Assembly: GCA_050944355.1 (NCBI GenBank)
Contig: JBMNQX010000008.1
Location: forward strand, 20,530-84,529
DNA from: UBA4285 sp050944355
GTDB lineage: Bacteria; Bacillota; Clostridia; Lachnospirales; Lachnospiraceae
Direction: 5' to 3'
Length of the DNA: 64,000 nt
Made by a program: the position numbers and the translations under genes. Under the pieces are notes generated by a model, which saw only the letters and a program-made list of their open reading frames with translations, ran no database searches and had not been told where the DNA came from. Shown piece after piece: positions 16,195 through 25,619 of this stretch. Every line of letters begins with the position of its first letter. Within the stretch, counting starts at the first letter, position 1.

Positions 16195-16740
16195 GTCGCT
16201 GACCAGGCTGGCCGGGGAAAATGGAAATGACTTGCTCTATTATTGATTTCACCGGCCGGCGAGCCGGGGCATCAGCAAAATTGGCGTGAACTTGCTGATT
16301 TTCTAATCTGGCTGTCCGAAAATTTGTGGCCGTCAGCAAAAATGGCAAAGACTTGCTGATTTGCTGATTTTCCAATTTGTAAATTTAGAATGTCAGCAAA
16401 CGCGCCGGAGTATTGCAATTTTGTTGATGAAAAAGCCTTGGAAATTGGGTGGCTGTCAGCGGAATCAATTTGCGGCATCATTATTGCTGAGTTTGTTAAA
16501 ACTAACTTGTCAATAAAATCAGCAATTATCCCTGCCCTGTTCAAATTTTGCTGAGTTGGCCGGCAGAAAATCCGGCATGTCAGCAAAAGTTGGCAAGAAC
16601 TTGCTATTTTGCTGACCTGGCCTGCTCTAAATCTGTTGCCTCCAACAAAAGCAGAAAGTGGCTTGAACTTGCTATTTTACTTATTCGGCCGCCCCATATC
16701 CGGGGCGCCATCCAAAAGTGACAGTAACTTATTTTTCCCG
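16195..16740 (-). repeat. Repeat family 2, copy B (inverted relative to copy A)
   Basis: The best-matching core is 16270-16616. Its reverse complement follows copy A (10411-10680) almost base for base, including the stretch AAGTTAGTTTTAACAAACTC in both. TCAGCAA/TTGCTGA cores again alternate. Related but weaker units continue on both sides to about 16200 and 16735. It fills the space between the convergent methionine operon and dipeptidase gene. I see no gene in it. Confidence 0.85.
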
Positions 16741-16758
16741 GCCACAGAAGACCAGAAA

Positions 16759-16784
16759 AAGAGGGGCCCGCGCGGGCCCCTCTT
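16759..16784 (-). terminator. Rho-independent terminator of the dipeptidase gene
   Basis: A near-perfect 12-bp stem (AAGAGGGGCCCG/CGGGCCCCTCTT) is followed on the minus strand by TTTTT. It may also stop plus-strand transcripts. Confidence 0.82.
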
Positions 16785-16806
16785 GTCGTTTCAATATGCG
16801 CCTGTC

Positions 16807-18171
16807 TCAGGCATTTGCCATGGCGAGCATGGCCTCTTTCAGGATCTTCTCATTCTGCTCGAAGCGCTCAAGCGGGAGGTACTCGTTGGGCAGATGCTCG
16901 ACTTCCGGATCACCCGGGAACAGGACACCGAATGCAAGGCAGTTCGGGATCGACTTGGCGTAGGTGCCGCCGCCGATGCACATCGGCTCTGTCATGTCGC
17001 CGGTCTCTTTTCTGTAAACATTCAGAAGGAGTTTCACGAACGGATCGTCGGCCGGGACGTACAGCGCTTTTTCATGCATCACGGTTTTTCCGCTCCAGCC
17101 GGCGGCGTTAAACGCTTTCTGTACCTTCGGCTGGCAGTCATCTATCGTAAAGGTGACAGGATAGCGGTAGTTGAGCGATACGCTGACGTGACCCGCGTCG
17201 CCGTCGAGGATGCCCCAGTTGTTGACAAGCCATCCGGACACGTCGTCGTGCAGATCGACGCCGAATCCCTCGCCGTGGCACTGGATGCCGATTTTCTGCG
17301 AGAGGAACTCAAGGACGTCTTTTGCCTCGCCCTCAAACGGCAGCTTCGCCAGGTAGTTCACGAGCAGGCCGTTGGCGTTGAGGCCTTTTTCGGGCGTCGA
17401 GCCGTGAGCGGATTTGCCGGCCGCGCTCACGCAGACATTCGCGCCTTCCGGGGCGCCGTCCGTCGTCCGGGTGACGGTGATGTGTTCGGCCTCCGGAAGC
17501 GTCACGCTGTCCGGAACAAAAAGCCATGCCTTTGCCGAAGAAGGAGTCACGTTGAACGCCGTGCCGCCGTGGATGGAGAAGAGCTTCAGCGCGCCGCTCT
17601 GTTTGTAGTCTCTCTCATAGGTCTCGACGAGAATTCCCTTTTCGCCGTTGATCAGCGGATAGTTGGCGTCCGGAGTGATGCCCATGACCGGGATTTCACC
17701 GCCGTGTTCGCGGTAGTATTCCATATCTTTGCAGCCCGTCTCTTCGTTTGTTCCGAAGACGATGCGGATGCGGCGCTTCAGAGCCACGCCGGACTCTTTG
17801 ATGTCGCGCAGCGCGAACAGTGCCGCCATGACCGGCCCCTTGTCATCCGCTGTCCCGCGGCCGTACATCTTTCCGTCTTTTACGACGCCTTCGTACGGCG
17901 GGTATTCCCAGCCCTCGCCCTCCGGCACGACGTCCAGATGGCCGAGAACCATGACCATTTCGTCTCCGCTGCCGTACTCGGCGTAGCCGCAGTAATTGTC
18001 CATGTTTTTTGTCCTGAAACCGAATTCATCCGCGATTTTCAGCGCCTCGGCGAGAACATTGGCCGGGCCGTCGCCAAACGGCTTTCCCGGTTTTGCCGGC
18101 TCCTCAACACTGCGGATTCTGATAACTCTCTGAAGCGTCTTGATGCGCTCCTGCATCATTTCGTCTGTCAT
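16807..18171 (-). CDS. pepV: M20 family dipeptidase (PepV/Sapep type)
   Basis: This 454-residue cytoplasmic metallopeptidase probably cleaves dipeptides, in line with PepV and Sapep proteins. Metal and catalytic motifs are GHLDVVPEG (His and Asp), GRGTADDKGP (bridging Asp) and TNEETGCKD (catalytic Glu-Glu). A C-terminal GGGTYAKSIPN segment carries further family residues. A lid domain with HGSTPEKGLNANG lies between. The start has GGAGG 7 bp upstream. It stands alone between two terminators. Confidence 0.9.
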   Translation of the reverse strand: MTDEMMQERIKTLQRVIRIRSVEEPAKPGKPFGDGPANVLAEALKIADEFGFRTKNMDNYCGYAEYGSGDEMVMVLGHLDVVPEGEGWEYPPYEGVVKDGKMYGRGTADDKGPVMAALFALRDIKESGVALKRRIRIVFGTNEETGCKDMEYYREHGGEIPVMGITPDANYPLINGEKGILVETYERDYKQSGALKLFSIHGGTAFNVTPSSAKAWLFVPDSVTLPEAEHITVTRTTDGAPEGANVCVSAAGKSAHGSTPEKGLNANGLLVNYLAKLPFEGEAKDVLEFLSQKIGIQCHGEGFGVDLHDDVSGWLVNNWGILDGDAGHVSVSLNYRYPVTFTIDDCQPKVQKAFNAAGWSGKTVMHEKALYVPADDPFVKLLLNVYRKETGDMTEPMCIGGGTYAKSIPNCLAFGVLFPGDPEVEHLPNEYLPLERFEQNEKILKEAMLAMANA

Positions 18172-18221
18172 GCAAATCCTCCTGACCGATGATTATTGTT
18201 ATTTTATATACGAACGTTACT

Positions 18222-18227
18222 ATTATA
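18222..18227 (-). promoter_or_regulatory. Probable -10 element of the dipeptidase gene
   Basis: TATAAT is read on the minus strand, 50 bp before the start codon. The -35 region is not clear. Confidence 0.4.
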
Positions 18228-18271
18228 CCCCCGAATGCCTGAGAGTAAAAACTCAAAAAGAATAATAAGTA

Positions 18272-18306
18272 AAAAGCCCGCGGAAATCCAAACCGGATCC
18301 CCGCGG
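18272..18306 (-). terminator. Rho-independent terminator of glgP
   Basis: On the minus strand CCGCGG plus ATCC pair with GGAT plus CCGCGG, followed by GGGCTTTTTACTT. It lies about 80 bp past the phosphorylase stop. Confidence 0.8.
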
Positions 18307-18386
18307 ATGTCAGATGTTTTTGCTGCCAGACCCCGCGCCAGGCGTTCCATCGGATCCCCGCGGGTCAGGCGTCATGACTTGTCACT

Positions 18387-20648
18387 TCAGTTTAATTTCC
18401 AGATATCTTCGTTGTAATGGCGGATCGTGTTGTCCGAGCTGAACGCGCCGGACCTGGCCGTGTTGACAAGCATTTTCTTCGCCCAGGCTCTGCGGTCTTC
18501 GTAGTCCGCGAAGCACTGATCCTTCACGCGGATGTAGTCCTTGAGGTCGATCAGAGCCATGAACCAGTCCTTGTTGATCATGTCGTTCTTCAGGCGGTTC
18601 AGACGCTCCGGATCGCCGATGGCCATGGTCTGCGGGCCGGTGATGAAGTCGACGGCTTCCCTGATGACCGGATCGTTCTCGTAGTAGTCGCGCGAGTGGT
18701 AGTCCGCGTTCGCGTAATGCGCGATGACGGTGTCCGCGTCGATACCGAAACTGTAGAGATTCTCGTCGCCTACCAGCTCGCGGATCTCGACGTTCGCGCC
18801 GTCGTTTGTCCCAAGGGTGACGGCGCCATTTGCCATGAATTTCATGTTCGACGTGCCGGAAGCCTCTTTGGAAGCGAGGGAGATCTGCTCGGACACGTCG
18901 CCGGCCGGGATCAGCTTTTCAGCGTATGTCACGTTGTAATTCGTGACAAATACGAGACGCATGTACGGGCTGACGTCCGGATCGCTGTCGATGATGGCCT
19001 GAAGCAGGAGCAGCAGATGAATGATGTCCTGCGCGATGATGTAGGCCGGGGCCGCCTTGGCTCCGAAGATGAAGTTGAGCGGGCGGACGGGCTTTTTGCC
19101 GGACTTGATTTCCAGGTACTTGTGGATGATATACAGCGCGTTCATCTGCTGTCTCTTGTACTCGTGCAGGCGCTTTACCTGGATGTCAAATATGCCGTCC
19201 GGATTGAGCCCGACGCCTTCTTTTTCGCGGATCACGGCCGCCAGATCCTTCTTGTTTTCCGCTTTGATGTCCGCGAGAGCCTTAAGAACCGCATCGTCAT
19301 CCTGAAACGCCAGGAATTTTTCCAGTTCGCGGGCGTCCTTGTGCCATCCGGTTCCGATCTTCTCGTCGAGAAGCGCGGTCAGCCTCGGGTTGCACGCGAT
19401 GAGCCAGCGGCGGAACGTGACGCCGTTGGTCTTGTTGTTGAATTTGTCCGGATACAGGCGGCTGAAGTTGGCGAGCTCGGTCTCCTTCAGGATCTTCGTG
19501 TGGATCTTCGCCACGCCGTTTACGGAAAAGCCGTAGTGCAGGTCAATGTGCGCCATGTGGACGGTGTCGCCGGAATCGATGATGGCGGTGGACAGATCGT
19601 CTGTCTTTCTGCGGGCGCGGTCGTCGAGAATTTCGATGATCGGAACGAGCTGCGGCACGATCTCTTTGAGGTAGGCAAGCGGCCATTTCTCGAGAGCCTC
19701 CGCGAGAATCGTGTGGTTCGTATAGGCGCAGATTTTCGACACGACGGAAAGTGCGGTGTCAAAGTCGAGTCCTTCCTGCGTCAGCAGGCGGATCAGTTCC
19801 GGGATGAGCATAGTCGGATGCGTGTCGTTGATCTGAGCGACCGCAAATTTGTCGAGCTCTCTCAAATCCGCTCCCTTTGCCTTCGCCTCGTCGATCAGCA
19901 GATGCGCGGCGTTTGAGGACAGGAAATACTCCTGGTAAATGCGCAGCTTCCGGCCGTTTTCGTCTGAGTCGTCCGGGTAGAGGAACAGGGTGAGGTTCTT
20001 GTCGATGGCCGTCTTGTCGAACTCGATGCCGTCGTGAACGATACTGTCGTCCACACTGTCCAGATCGAACAGATGCAGACGGTTCGTTCTTCCCTCGTAT
20101 CCGGTCACGTAGATGTCGTACATATGAGAGTGATACGTCTTTCCGGCCATCGAAATATCGTAGCCTGTCTGACGGTCCACTTCCCAGGACGGATTTGTGA
20201 TCCAGCGGTCCGGCGATACGTTCTGCACGTGGCCTTTGAGATCCTGCTTAAACAGGCCGAAGTGGTAGTTGAGGCCCACGCCGTCGCCGTTCAGCCCCAG
20301 GGTCGCGATGGAGTCGAGGAAGCAGGCCGCGAGACGCCCGAGGCCGCCGTTGCCGAGACTCGGCTCGTTCTCAAGCTCCTCGATGCGGGCGAGGTCCTTG
20401 CCGTTCGCGGCGAGAAGTTCTTTGACGTCCTTGTACATTCCCAAATTGATCAGGTTGTTGCCGAGCAGCTTGCCGATCAGGAATTCAGCGGACACGTAAT
20501 ACAGCTTGCGGCCGGTGTCCGGAACCTGCTTTTCCGCGGCCTTTTCCTGCGTGAGAGCAAGCAGTGCATGGTAAATGTCGGTGTCGGACGCCTGCGCGAT
20601 CGGGCCGCCCAGGCGATTCTCCATTTCTGTCTTGAGTAATTCGTTCAT
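18387..20648 (-). CDS. glgP: Glycogen/alpha-glucan phosphorylase
   Basis: This 753-residue GT35 enzyme releases glucose-1-phosphate from alpha-1,4-glucan. The PLP-lysine segment EASGTSNMKFMANGA is intact, as are the phosphate-site motif NEPSLGNGGLGRLAACF and the KRLHEYKRQ motif. ATG at 20648 with AGAGGTGA upstream is preferred over an in-frame GTG 9 bp earlier. No other glycogen gene is next to it. It is divergent from the AraC-type regulator, but the distance and lack of pathway link give no reason to pair them. Confidence 0.95.
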   Translation of the reverse strand: MNELLKTEMENRLGGPIAQASDTDIYHALLALTQEKAAEKQVPDTGRKLYYVSAEFLIGKLLGNNLINLGMYKDVKELLAANGKDLARIEELENEPSLGNGGLGRLAACFLDSIATLGLNGDGVGLNYHFGLFKQDLKGHVQNVSPDRWITNPSWEVDRQTGYDISMAGKTYHSHMYDIYVTGYEGRTNRLHLFDLDSVDDSIVHDGIEFDKTAIDKNLTLFLYPDDSDENGRKLRIYQEYFLSSNAAHLLIDEAKAKGADLRELDKFAVAQINDTHPTMLIPELIRLLTQEGLDFDTALSVVSKICAYTNHTILAEALEKWPLAYLKEIVPQLVPIIEILDDRARRKTDDLSTAIIDSGDTVHMAHIDLHYGFSVNGVAKIHTKILKETELANFSRLYPDKFNNKTNGVTFRRWLIACNPRLTALLDEKIGTGWHKDARELEKFLAFQDDDAVLKALADIKAENKKDLAAVIREKEGVGLNPDGIFDIQVKRLHEYKRQQMNALYIIHKYLEIKSGKKPVRPLNFIFGAKAAPAYIIAQDIIHLLLLLQAIIDSDPDVSPYMRLVFVTNYNVTYAEKLIPAGDVSEQISLASKEASGTSNMKFMANGAVTLGTNDGANVEIRELVGDENLYSFGIDADTVIAHYANADYHSRDYYENDPVIREAVDFITGPQTMAIGDPERLNRLKNDMINKDWFMALIDLKDYIRVKDQCFADYEDRRAWAKKMLVNTARSGAFSSDNTIRHYNEDIWKLN

Positions 20649-20736
20649 AATATTCACCTCTGAAATCAGTTGTTTTTATCTTTGGATGGACTTCCGCCAT
20701 CTGTGAAGTATTCTAGCAGAATGCAGAGGCGGATTC

Positions 20737-20766
20737 TTGTACAATCCGGTCAGAAAATGATACTAT
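20737..20766 (+). promoter_or_regulatory. Possible promoter of the AraC-type gene
   Basis: TTGTAC (20737-20742) and TACTAT (20761-20766) are 18 bp apart. Transcription would start within a few bases of the ATG at 20775, which has no Shine-Dalgarno sequence, so the mRNA could be leaderless. Confidence 0.4.
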
Positions 20767-20774
20767 ACTGACAT

Positions 20775-21701
20775 ATGGACGGATACGAATACTACAGTTA
20801 CAAAGAGAAGAAAACGCACACGCGCGAAGAATTTCCCTACAATGTCTACCCCTGTACAATTCCGCTGGATTTCCCGGATGTGCCGCTGCACTGGCACGAC
20901 GAGGCGGAAATCATCGCCGTGAAAAAGGGGCGGGGCAGGATTCTCGTGAACATGGTGGAGAAGCCTGTCGGAGCCGGTGATATTGTGCTGATTCTGCCGG
21001 GGCAGCTCCACGCGATTTCGCCGGAGGAACCGGAGGAGACTGCCGGAAATGCCGCCGGCATGGAGTACGAAAACATCATTTTCAGGCGGAGCCTGCTCGC
21101 CGGCGCGGACACGCCCGAAGAAATCAGCCGGATTCTGGCGCCGTTCCTGTTCCCGGAGGAGGCGGCCGGCAGCGGAGCAGCCGGGATTCCGTCATTTGTC
21201 ACGGGAGACCTGCCGGGCAGAGAAGAGTTGTATGCGCTGATCGAGGAGACGGACGAAGTGTGCGACAGGCGGCCGGCCGGCTGGCAGCTCATGGTGCAGG
21301 CAAATCTGCTGCGGTTTTTCTATACGCTGCTGCAGCATCTGCCGGAAATGCCGGACAGTCAGGCGAGAATCTCGCCTAAGAATCTCGGCCTGCTGCGCCG
21401 CGTGACCGAGTACGCCGGGAGCCATCTGACCGATCGGATTTCGATCGCGCAGATGGCGGAACTGACCGGATTTTCCGAGACGCATTTCATCCGGTTTTTC
21501 AAACAGTGCACGGGGCTTCACTTTACCGAGTGGCTCAACCGCTACCGGCTTTCGATGGCGGCGCGCCTGCTGTTGATCTCCGACGCGCCCATCACCGAGG
21601 TGGCGGCGGAGGCGGGATTTTTCAATCTCTCGTACTTCAACCGGACATTTAAGGCGAGATACGGTGTGACGCCGAGAGACTACCGGAAACGGAACGGGTG
21701 A
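20775..21701 (+). CDS. AraC family transcriptional regulator
   Basis: This 308-residue regulator has an N-terminal cupin-like sensor (VPLHWHDEAEIIAVKKGRG, about residues 35-53) and a C-terminal double helix-turn-helix. The second helix-turn-helix segment ends with the classic FNRTFKARYGVTPRDYRK signature (about 287-304). It lies 112 bp upstream of the polyamine-type transporter on the same strand, so it may control that operon. Its ligand is unknown. There is no ribosome binding site before the ATG. Confidence 0.9.
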   Translation: MDGYEYYSYKEKKTHTREEFPYNVYPCTIPLDFPDVPLHWHDEAEIIAVKKGRGRILVNMVEKPVGAGDIVLILPGQLHAISPEEPEETAGNAAGMEYENIIFRRSLLAGADTPEEISRILAPFLFPEEAAGSGAAGIPSFVTGDLPGREELYALIEETDEVCDRRPAGWQLMVQANLLRFFYTLLQHLPEMPDSQARISPKNLGLLRRVTEYAGSHLTDRISIAQMAELTGFSETHFIRFFKQCTGLHFTEWLNRYRLSMAARLLLISDAPITEVAAEAGFFNLSYFNRTFKARYGVTPRDYRKRNG

Positions 21702-21757
21702 AAAAATTTTACATTAACCTTACCCGGTAAATGCTTTTAAATTGACCACATTCTATT

Positions 21758-21763
21758 TATAAT
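21758..21763 (+). promoter_or_regulatory. Possible -10 element of the pot operon
   Basis: TATAAT lies 50 bp before the potA start. TTGACC at 21743 is too close to serve as its -35, so activation by a regulator such as the adjacent AraC protein is plausible. Confidence 0.4.
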
Positions 21764-21813
21764 ACAGAAATACGGGCAGAACACAGGCACCGGAATACGG
21801 GGAGGAAAGCGAA

Positions 21814-22905
21814 TTGAAGAAAGAACTTATCCGGCTCAACCATGTTTCCAAGAGCTATGACGGCCAGAAAATTCTGGACGATCTCAGTCTCGTTATCCAT
21901 GAAAATGAATTCGTGACACTGCTGGGGCCGTCGGGGTGCGGCAAGACCACAACTCTGAGAATCATAGGCGGTTTTGAGAAACCGGATTCCGGACAGGTGA
22001 TTTTTGACGGTGAGGACATCACCGATCTGGCGCCCAACAAACGGCAGCTGAACACGGTATTCCAGAAGTACGCCCTCTTTACGCATATGGACGTCGCGGA
22101 AAATATCGCGTTCGGCCTGAAAATCAAAAACAAACCCCAGAGTTATATAAACGATAAAATTCACTATGCGCTGAAGCTGGTGAACCTGGAAGGATTCGAA
22201 CACCGGATGCCCGAATCGCTCTCCGGCGGCCAGCAGCAGCGGATAGCCATCGCCCGGGCCATCGTCAACGAGCCGAAGGTTCTGCTGCTCGACGAACCGC
22301 TCGGCGCGCTGGACCTCAAGATGCGGCAGGACATGCAGTATGAACTGATCCGGCTCAAGAACGAGCTCGGAATCACGTTCATCTATGTCACGCACGATCA
22401 GGAAGAAGCGCTGACCATGTCGGACCACATCATTGTCATGAACCAGGGCTACATTCAGCAGGAAGGGTCTCCGGAGGAAATCTACAATGAGCCGGAGAAC
22501 GCGTTCGTCGCTGACTTCATCGGCGACAGCAATCTGATGCACGCGACATTTGTCAGGGATGAGCTCGTGCGGATTCTCGGAACGGATTTTCCGTGCGTGG
22601 ACAAGGGCTTCGGAGATATGAAGCCGGTCGACGTCGTGATCCGCCCGGAAGACGTTGAGCTTGTGCCGCGCGGACAGGGGCAGATGCCCGGCGTCGTGTC
22701 GCACGTGATATTCAAGGGCGTTCACTACGAGCTTGAGGTGCAGGCCGGGGGATTTGAGTGGCTTGTGCACACGACGAAGTTCTATGAAGTCGGGACCGAG
22801 GTGGATATCGCGGTGGACCCCTTCAACATTCAGGTTATGAACCGTCCGGCATCCGAGGACGAGGAGGCGATTTCGCCGGAGGACATCCCGGCGCAGCTGT
22901 CGTGA
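21814..22905 (+). CDS. potA: Spermidine/putrescine-type ABC transporter ATPase
   Basis: This 363-residue ATPase energises uptake through the following permeases. Walker A GPSGCGKTT (about residues 38-46), signature LSGGQQQR and Walker B VLLLDEPLGALD are all intact. A C-terminal TOBE-type regulatory domain follows (~240-345). The start codon is TTG with GGAGG 9 bp upstream. Order potA-potB-potC/D is the usual arrangement of this importer. Substrate assignment to polyamines rests on family resemblance. Confidence 0.92.
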   Translation: MKKELIRLNHVSKSYDGQKILDDLSLVIHENEFVTLLGPSGCGKTTTLRIIGGFEKPDSGQVIFDGEDITDLAPNKRQLNTVFQKYALFTHMDVAENIAFGLKIKNKPQSYINDKIHYALKLVNLEGFEHRMPESLSGGQQQRIAIARAIVNEPKVLLLDEPLGALDLKMRQDMQYELIRLKNELGITFIYVTHDQEEALTMSDHIIVMNQGYIQQEGSPEEIYNEPENAFVADFIGDSNLMHATFVRDELVRILGTDFPCVDKGFGDMKPVDVVIRPEDVELVPRGQGQMPGVVSHVIFKGVHYELEVQAGGFEWLVHTTKFYEVGTEVDIAVDPFNIQVMNRPASEDEEAISPEDIPAQLS

Positions 22906-22923
22906 CAAGAGGAGGAAGAAACG

Positions 22924-23748
22924 TTGGGAAAATCGAAGAAAGCGATTGTACTGGAGTCCTCTCCGTATCTGGCCTGGTCGATCCTTTTTATCATCGTGCC
23001 TCTCTTTATGGTCCTGTATTATGGGCTGACAGATGAGGACGGAAACTTTACGCTCAGCAACATTGCGGCCATCGCGCAGCCGGAACAGGCGAGAGCGTTC
23101 GGCCTGTCTCTTGCGCTGGCGCTCATCGCGACAGTCATCTGTTTCTTTCTCGCGTACCCCCTGGCGATGATCTTAGCAAGGCGCAAGACCGGCGCAAAGG
23201 GGCTCGTGACGACATTGTTTCTGCTCCCGATGTGGATGAATTTCCTGCTCCGGACGTTTGCCTGGATGACGATTCTGGAAGACGGAGGAGTGCTCAACGG
23301 GATTCTCTCCGCGCTCGGACTGCCGTCCGTTCACATCATCAACACGTCCGGCGCGATCATCATCGGCATGGTGTACAATTTTCTGCCGTTCATGATCCTG
23401 CCGCTCTACAACTCGCTCGCGTCCATCGACGAAAATGTCATCAACGCCGCGAGAGACCTCGGCGCGACGGCTGTGCAGACTTTCTTCACGGTCACGCTGC
23501 CGCTGACGGTCCCCGGTATTCTCTCCGGCATCACGATGGTCTTCATTCCGTCGCTGACGACATTTGCCATCTCGACACTTCTGGGCGGCTCGAAGATTCT
23601 GCTGATCGGCAACATCATCGAGCAGGAATTCACGCTGACCTACGACTGGCACCTCGGGAGCGGTTTGTCGCTCGTACTGATGATCTTCGTCATCATCAAC
23701 ATCGTGGTCTCCGGCGTCAGTGACAGAAAAGAGGAGGTGCGCAGATGA
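22924..23748 (+). CDS. potB: Spermidine/putrescine-type ABC transporter permease PotB
   Basis: This 274-residue inner-membrane permease has about six transmembrane segments and the EAA-loop region NAARDLGATAVQTFFTVTLP (about residues 177-196), which contacts the ATPase. The start is TTG with AGGAGGAAG upstream. It overlaps the next gene by 4 bp, so the two permeases should be translated together and form the heterodimeric channel. Confidence 0.92.
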   Translation: MGKSKKAIVLESSPYLAWSILFIIVPLFMVLYYGLTDEDGNFTLSNIAAIAQPEQARAFGLSLALALIATVICFFLAYPLAMILARRKTGAKGLVTTLFLLPMWMNFLLRTFAWMTILEDGGVLNGILSALGLPSVHIINTSGAIIIGMVYNFLPFMILPLYNSLASIDENVINAARDLGATAVQTFFTVTLPLTVPGILSGITMVFIPSLTTFAISTLLGGSKILLIGNIIEQEFTLTYDWHLGSGLSLVLMIFVIINIVVSGVSDRKEEVRR

Positions 23749-25619
23749 GAAAGACCCTGGAGAGGATCTACATGGCGCTGATCCTCATTTTCATGTACCT
23801 TCCGATCGCCGTGATGATCGTGCTGTCGTTCAACAGCAGCAAGTCGCGCACGATCTGGGGCGGCTTTACGTTCGGGTGGTATATCAGCCTGTTTCACAGC
23901 TCGACCATTCTGAACGCGCTGGCCAATACTCTGGTGATCGCATTGATCTCGACCGTGGCGGCGACATTCATCGGCACGCTCACCTGCGTCGCGATGTACC
24001 GCATGAAGCGGCCGATGCGCACTTTCTTTACGGGAGTTTCCAACATCCCCATGATAAATGCGGATATCGTCACCGGCATTTCGCTGATGCTCCTTTTCCG
24101 CGCGCTGAACATGGATCAGGGCTTTGCGACGGTTCTGCTCGCGCATATCACGTTCAACATCCCGTATGTGCTCCTCAACGTGTGGCCGAAGATGAAGTCG
24201 CTCTCGCCGTCGACGTACGAGGCCGCTCTGGATCTGGGCGCGTCGCCGTTCTTCGCATTCCGCAAGGCGGTGCTGCCGGATCTGATGCCGAGCATCGTGG
24301 CGGGCGCGCTGATGGCATTTACCATGTCGATCGACGACTTCATCATCACGTACTTCACGAAGGGCGCCGGTTTTGACACGCTTTCGACAATGATCTACGC
24401 GCAGGTGAAGCGGGGCGTGCATCCGGAAATTTACGCGCTGTCCACGCTTCTGTTTGCGGCTGTCGTGACGGTGCTTCTTATCTCCGGGCGTCTGCGCAAA
24501 AAAGCGGAAGCGCCGCGGAAACGCAAGGAAGACTACCTGAAAAGCCGGCGGAGAGGCCGCGCGCTCGCCGTTGTGCTGGCCGTCGTCTCGGGTGCGATTC
24601 TTGTGCTCGGCGCGACATTCGGTGGCGTCTTTTCGGATTCCGGAAACAAAGTCTACGTGTACAATGCGGGCGATTACATTGACCCGGATGTGATCACGCA
24701 GTTCGAGGAGGAGACGGGGATTGAAGTCGTATACGACGAGTTCGATTCCAACGAGCTGATGTACGCAAAGCTTGCGCAGGACAACTCGGCCTACGATGTC
24801 ATCTGCCCGTCTGACTATATGATCAGCCGTCTGATTCAGGAAGACCTGATTCAGCCGCTCGATTTTGACGCGATGCCCAACGCGACCGCCTACATCGGCG
24901 AACAGTACTACAAGTCCGCCGAGGCCTTTGATCCGGGCAACCAGTACGCGGTGCCGTACTGCTGGGGAACCGTCGGCATACTGTACAACAAGACGATGGT
25001 CGACGAACCGGTGACCAGCTGGAACATTCTCTGGGATGAGAAATACAGCGGGCAGATTCTGATGCAGGATTCCATCCGCGACTGTCTCATGGTCGCTCTC
25101 AAGAAAAACGGATATTCCGCCAACACGACAAATGAGGAAGAAGTCGCGAAGGCTGCGGAAGATCTGATCGAACAGAGGCCGCTTGTCCAGGCCTACGTCA
25201 TCGATCAGGCGCGCGACAAGATGATCGGAAATGAGGCGGCGCTGGCGGTCATCTATTCCGGCGAGGCGATCTACTGCGCGAGAGAGAATCCGGATCTTGA
25301 GTATGTGGTGCCGGACGAGGGCTCCAATGTGTGGATTGACGCCTGGTGCGTAACGAAAGATTCGCGGAATGTCGACAACGCGATGGCGTGGATCAACTTT
25401 ATGTGCCGTCCGGACATTGCGCTGAAGAATTTTGAGTACATCACCTATTCGACGCCGAACATCGCCGCGCAGGAGGCGATCGAGGATGAACAGATCCGCA
25501 ACTCGCCGATCGCGTTCCCGGATTCGTCGGTTCTTGACCGCTGCGAGACGTTCGTGTACCTCGGCGAAGAAGCGGACCGGATGTACAGTTATTATTGGAA
25601 AAAGATTAAGTCAGGCTGA
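23745..25619 (+). CDS. potCD: Fused PotC permease and PotD substrate-binding protein
   Basis: This 624-residue protein joins two usually separate subunits. Residues ~1-250 are the second permease, with about six transmembrane segments and the EAA loop EAALDLGASPFFAFRKAVLP. A basic linker (RKRKEDYLKSRRRGR) and a transmembrane anchor (~272-295) follow. Residues ~300-624 form a polyamine-type binding protein (VYNAGDYIDPDVITQFEEET). The anchor would hold the binding domain outside the cell, next to the channel. Similar fusions are known in some Gram-positive bacteria. The stop overlaps the next start (TGATG). Confidence 0.92.
   Translation: MRKTLERIYMALILIFMYLPIAVMIVLSFNSSKSRTIWGGFTFGWYISLFHSSTILNALANTLVIALISTVAATFIGTLTCVAMYRMKRPMRTFFTGVSNIPMINADIVTGISLMLLFRALNMDQGFATVLLAHITFNIPYVLLNVWPKMKSLSPSTYEAALDLGASPFFAFRKAVLPDLMPSIVAGALMAFTMSIDDFIITYFTKGAGFDTLSTMIYAQVKRGVHPEIYALSTLLFAAVVTVLLISGRLRKKAEAPRKRKEDYLKSRRRGRALAVVLAVVSGAILVLGATFGGVFSDSGNKVYVYNAGDYIDPDVITQFEEETGIEVVYDEFDSNELMYAKLAQDNSAYDVICPSDYMISRLIQEDLIQPLDFDAMPNATAYIGEQYYKSAEAFDPGNQYAVPYCWGTVGILYNKTMVDEPVTSWNILWDEKYSGQILMQDSIRDCLMVALKKNGYSANTTNEEEVAKAAEDLIEQRPLVQAYVIDQARDKMIGNEAALAVIYSGEAIYCARENPDLEYVVPDEGSNVWIDAWCVTKDSRNVDNAMAWINFMCRPDIALKNFEYITYSTPNIAAQEAIEDEQIRNSPIAFPDSSVLDRCETFVYLGEEADRMYSYYWKKIKSG

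Noticed and set aside
10411..16616. Composite transposon carrying the methionine genes
   Set aside because: The flanking repeats carry no transposase and no clear target-site duplication, and a third copy sits alone at 48.2 kb. It is kept only as a possible recombination substrate.
16609..18192. Long plus-strand open frame over the dipeptidase
   Set aside because: It is antisense to a complete M20 peptidase and shows no family motif.
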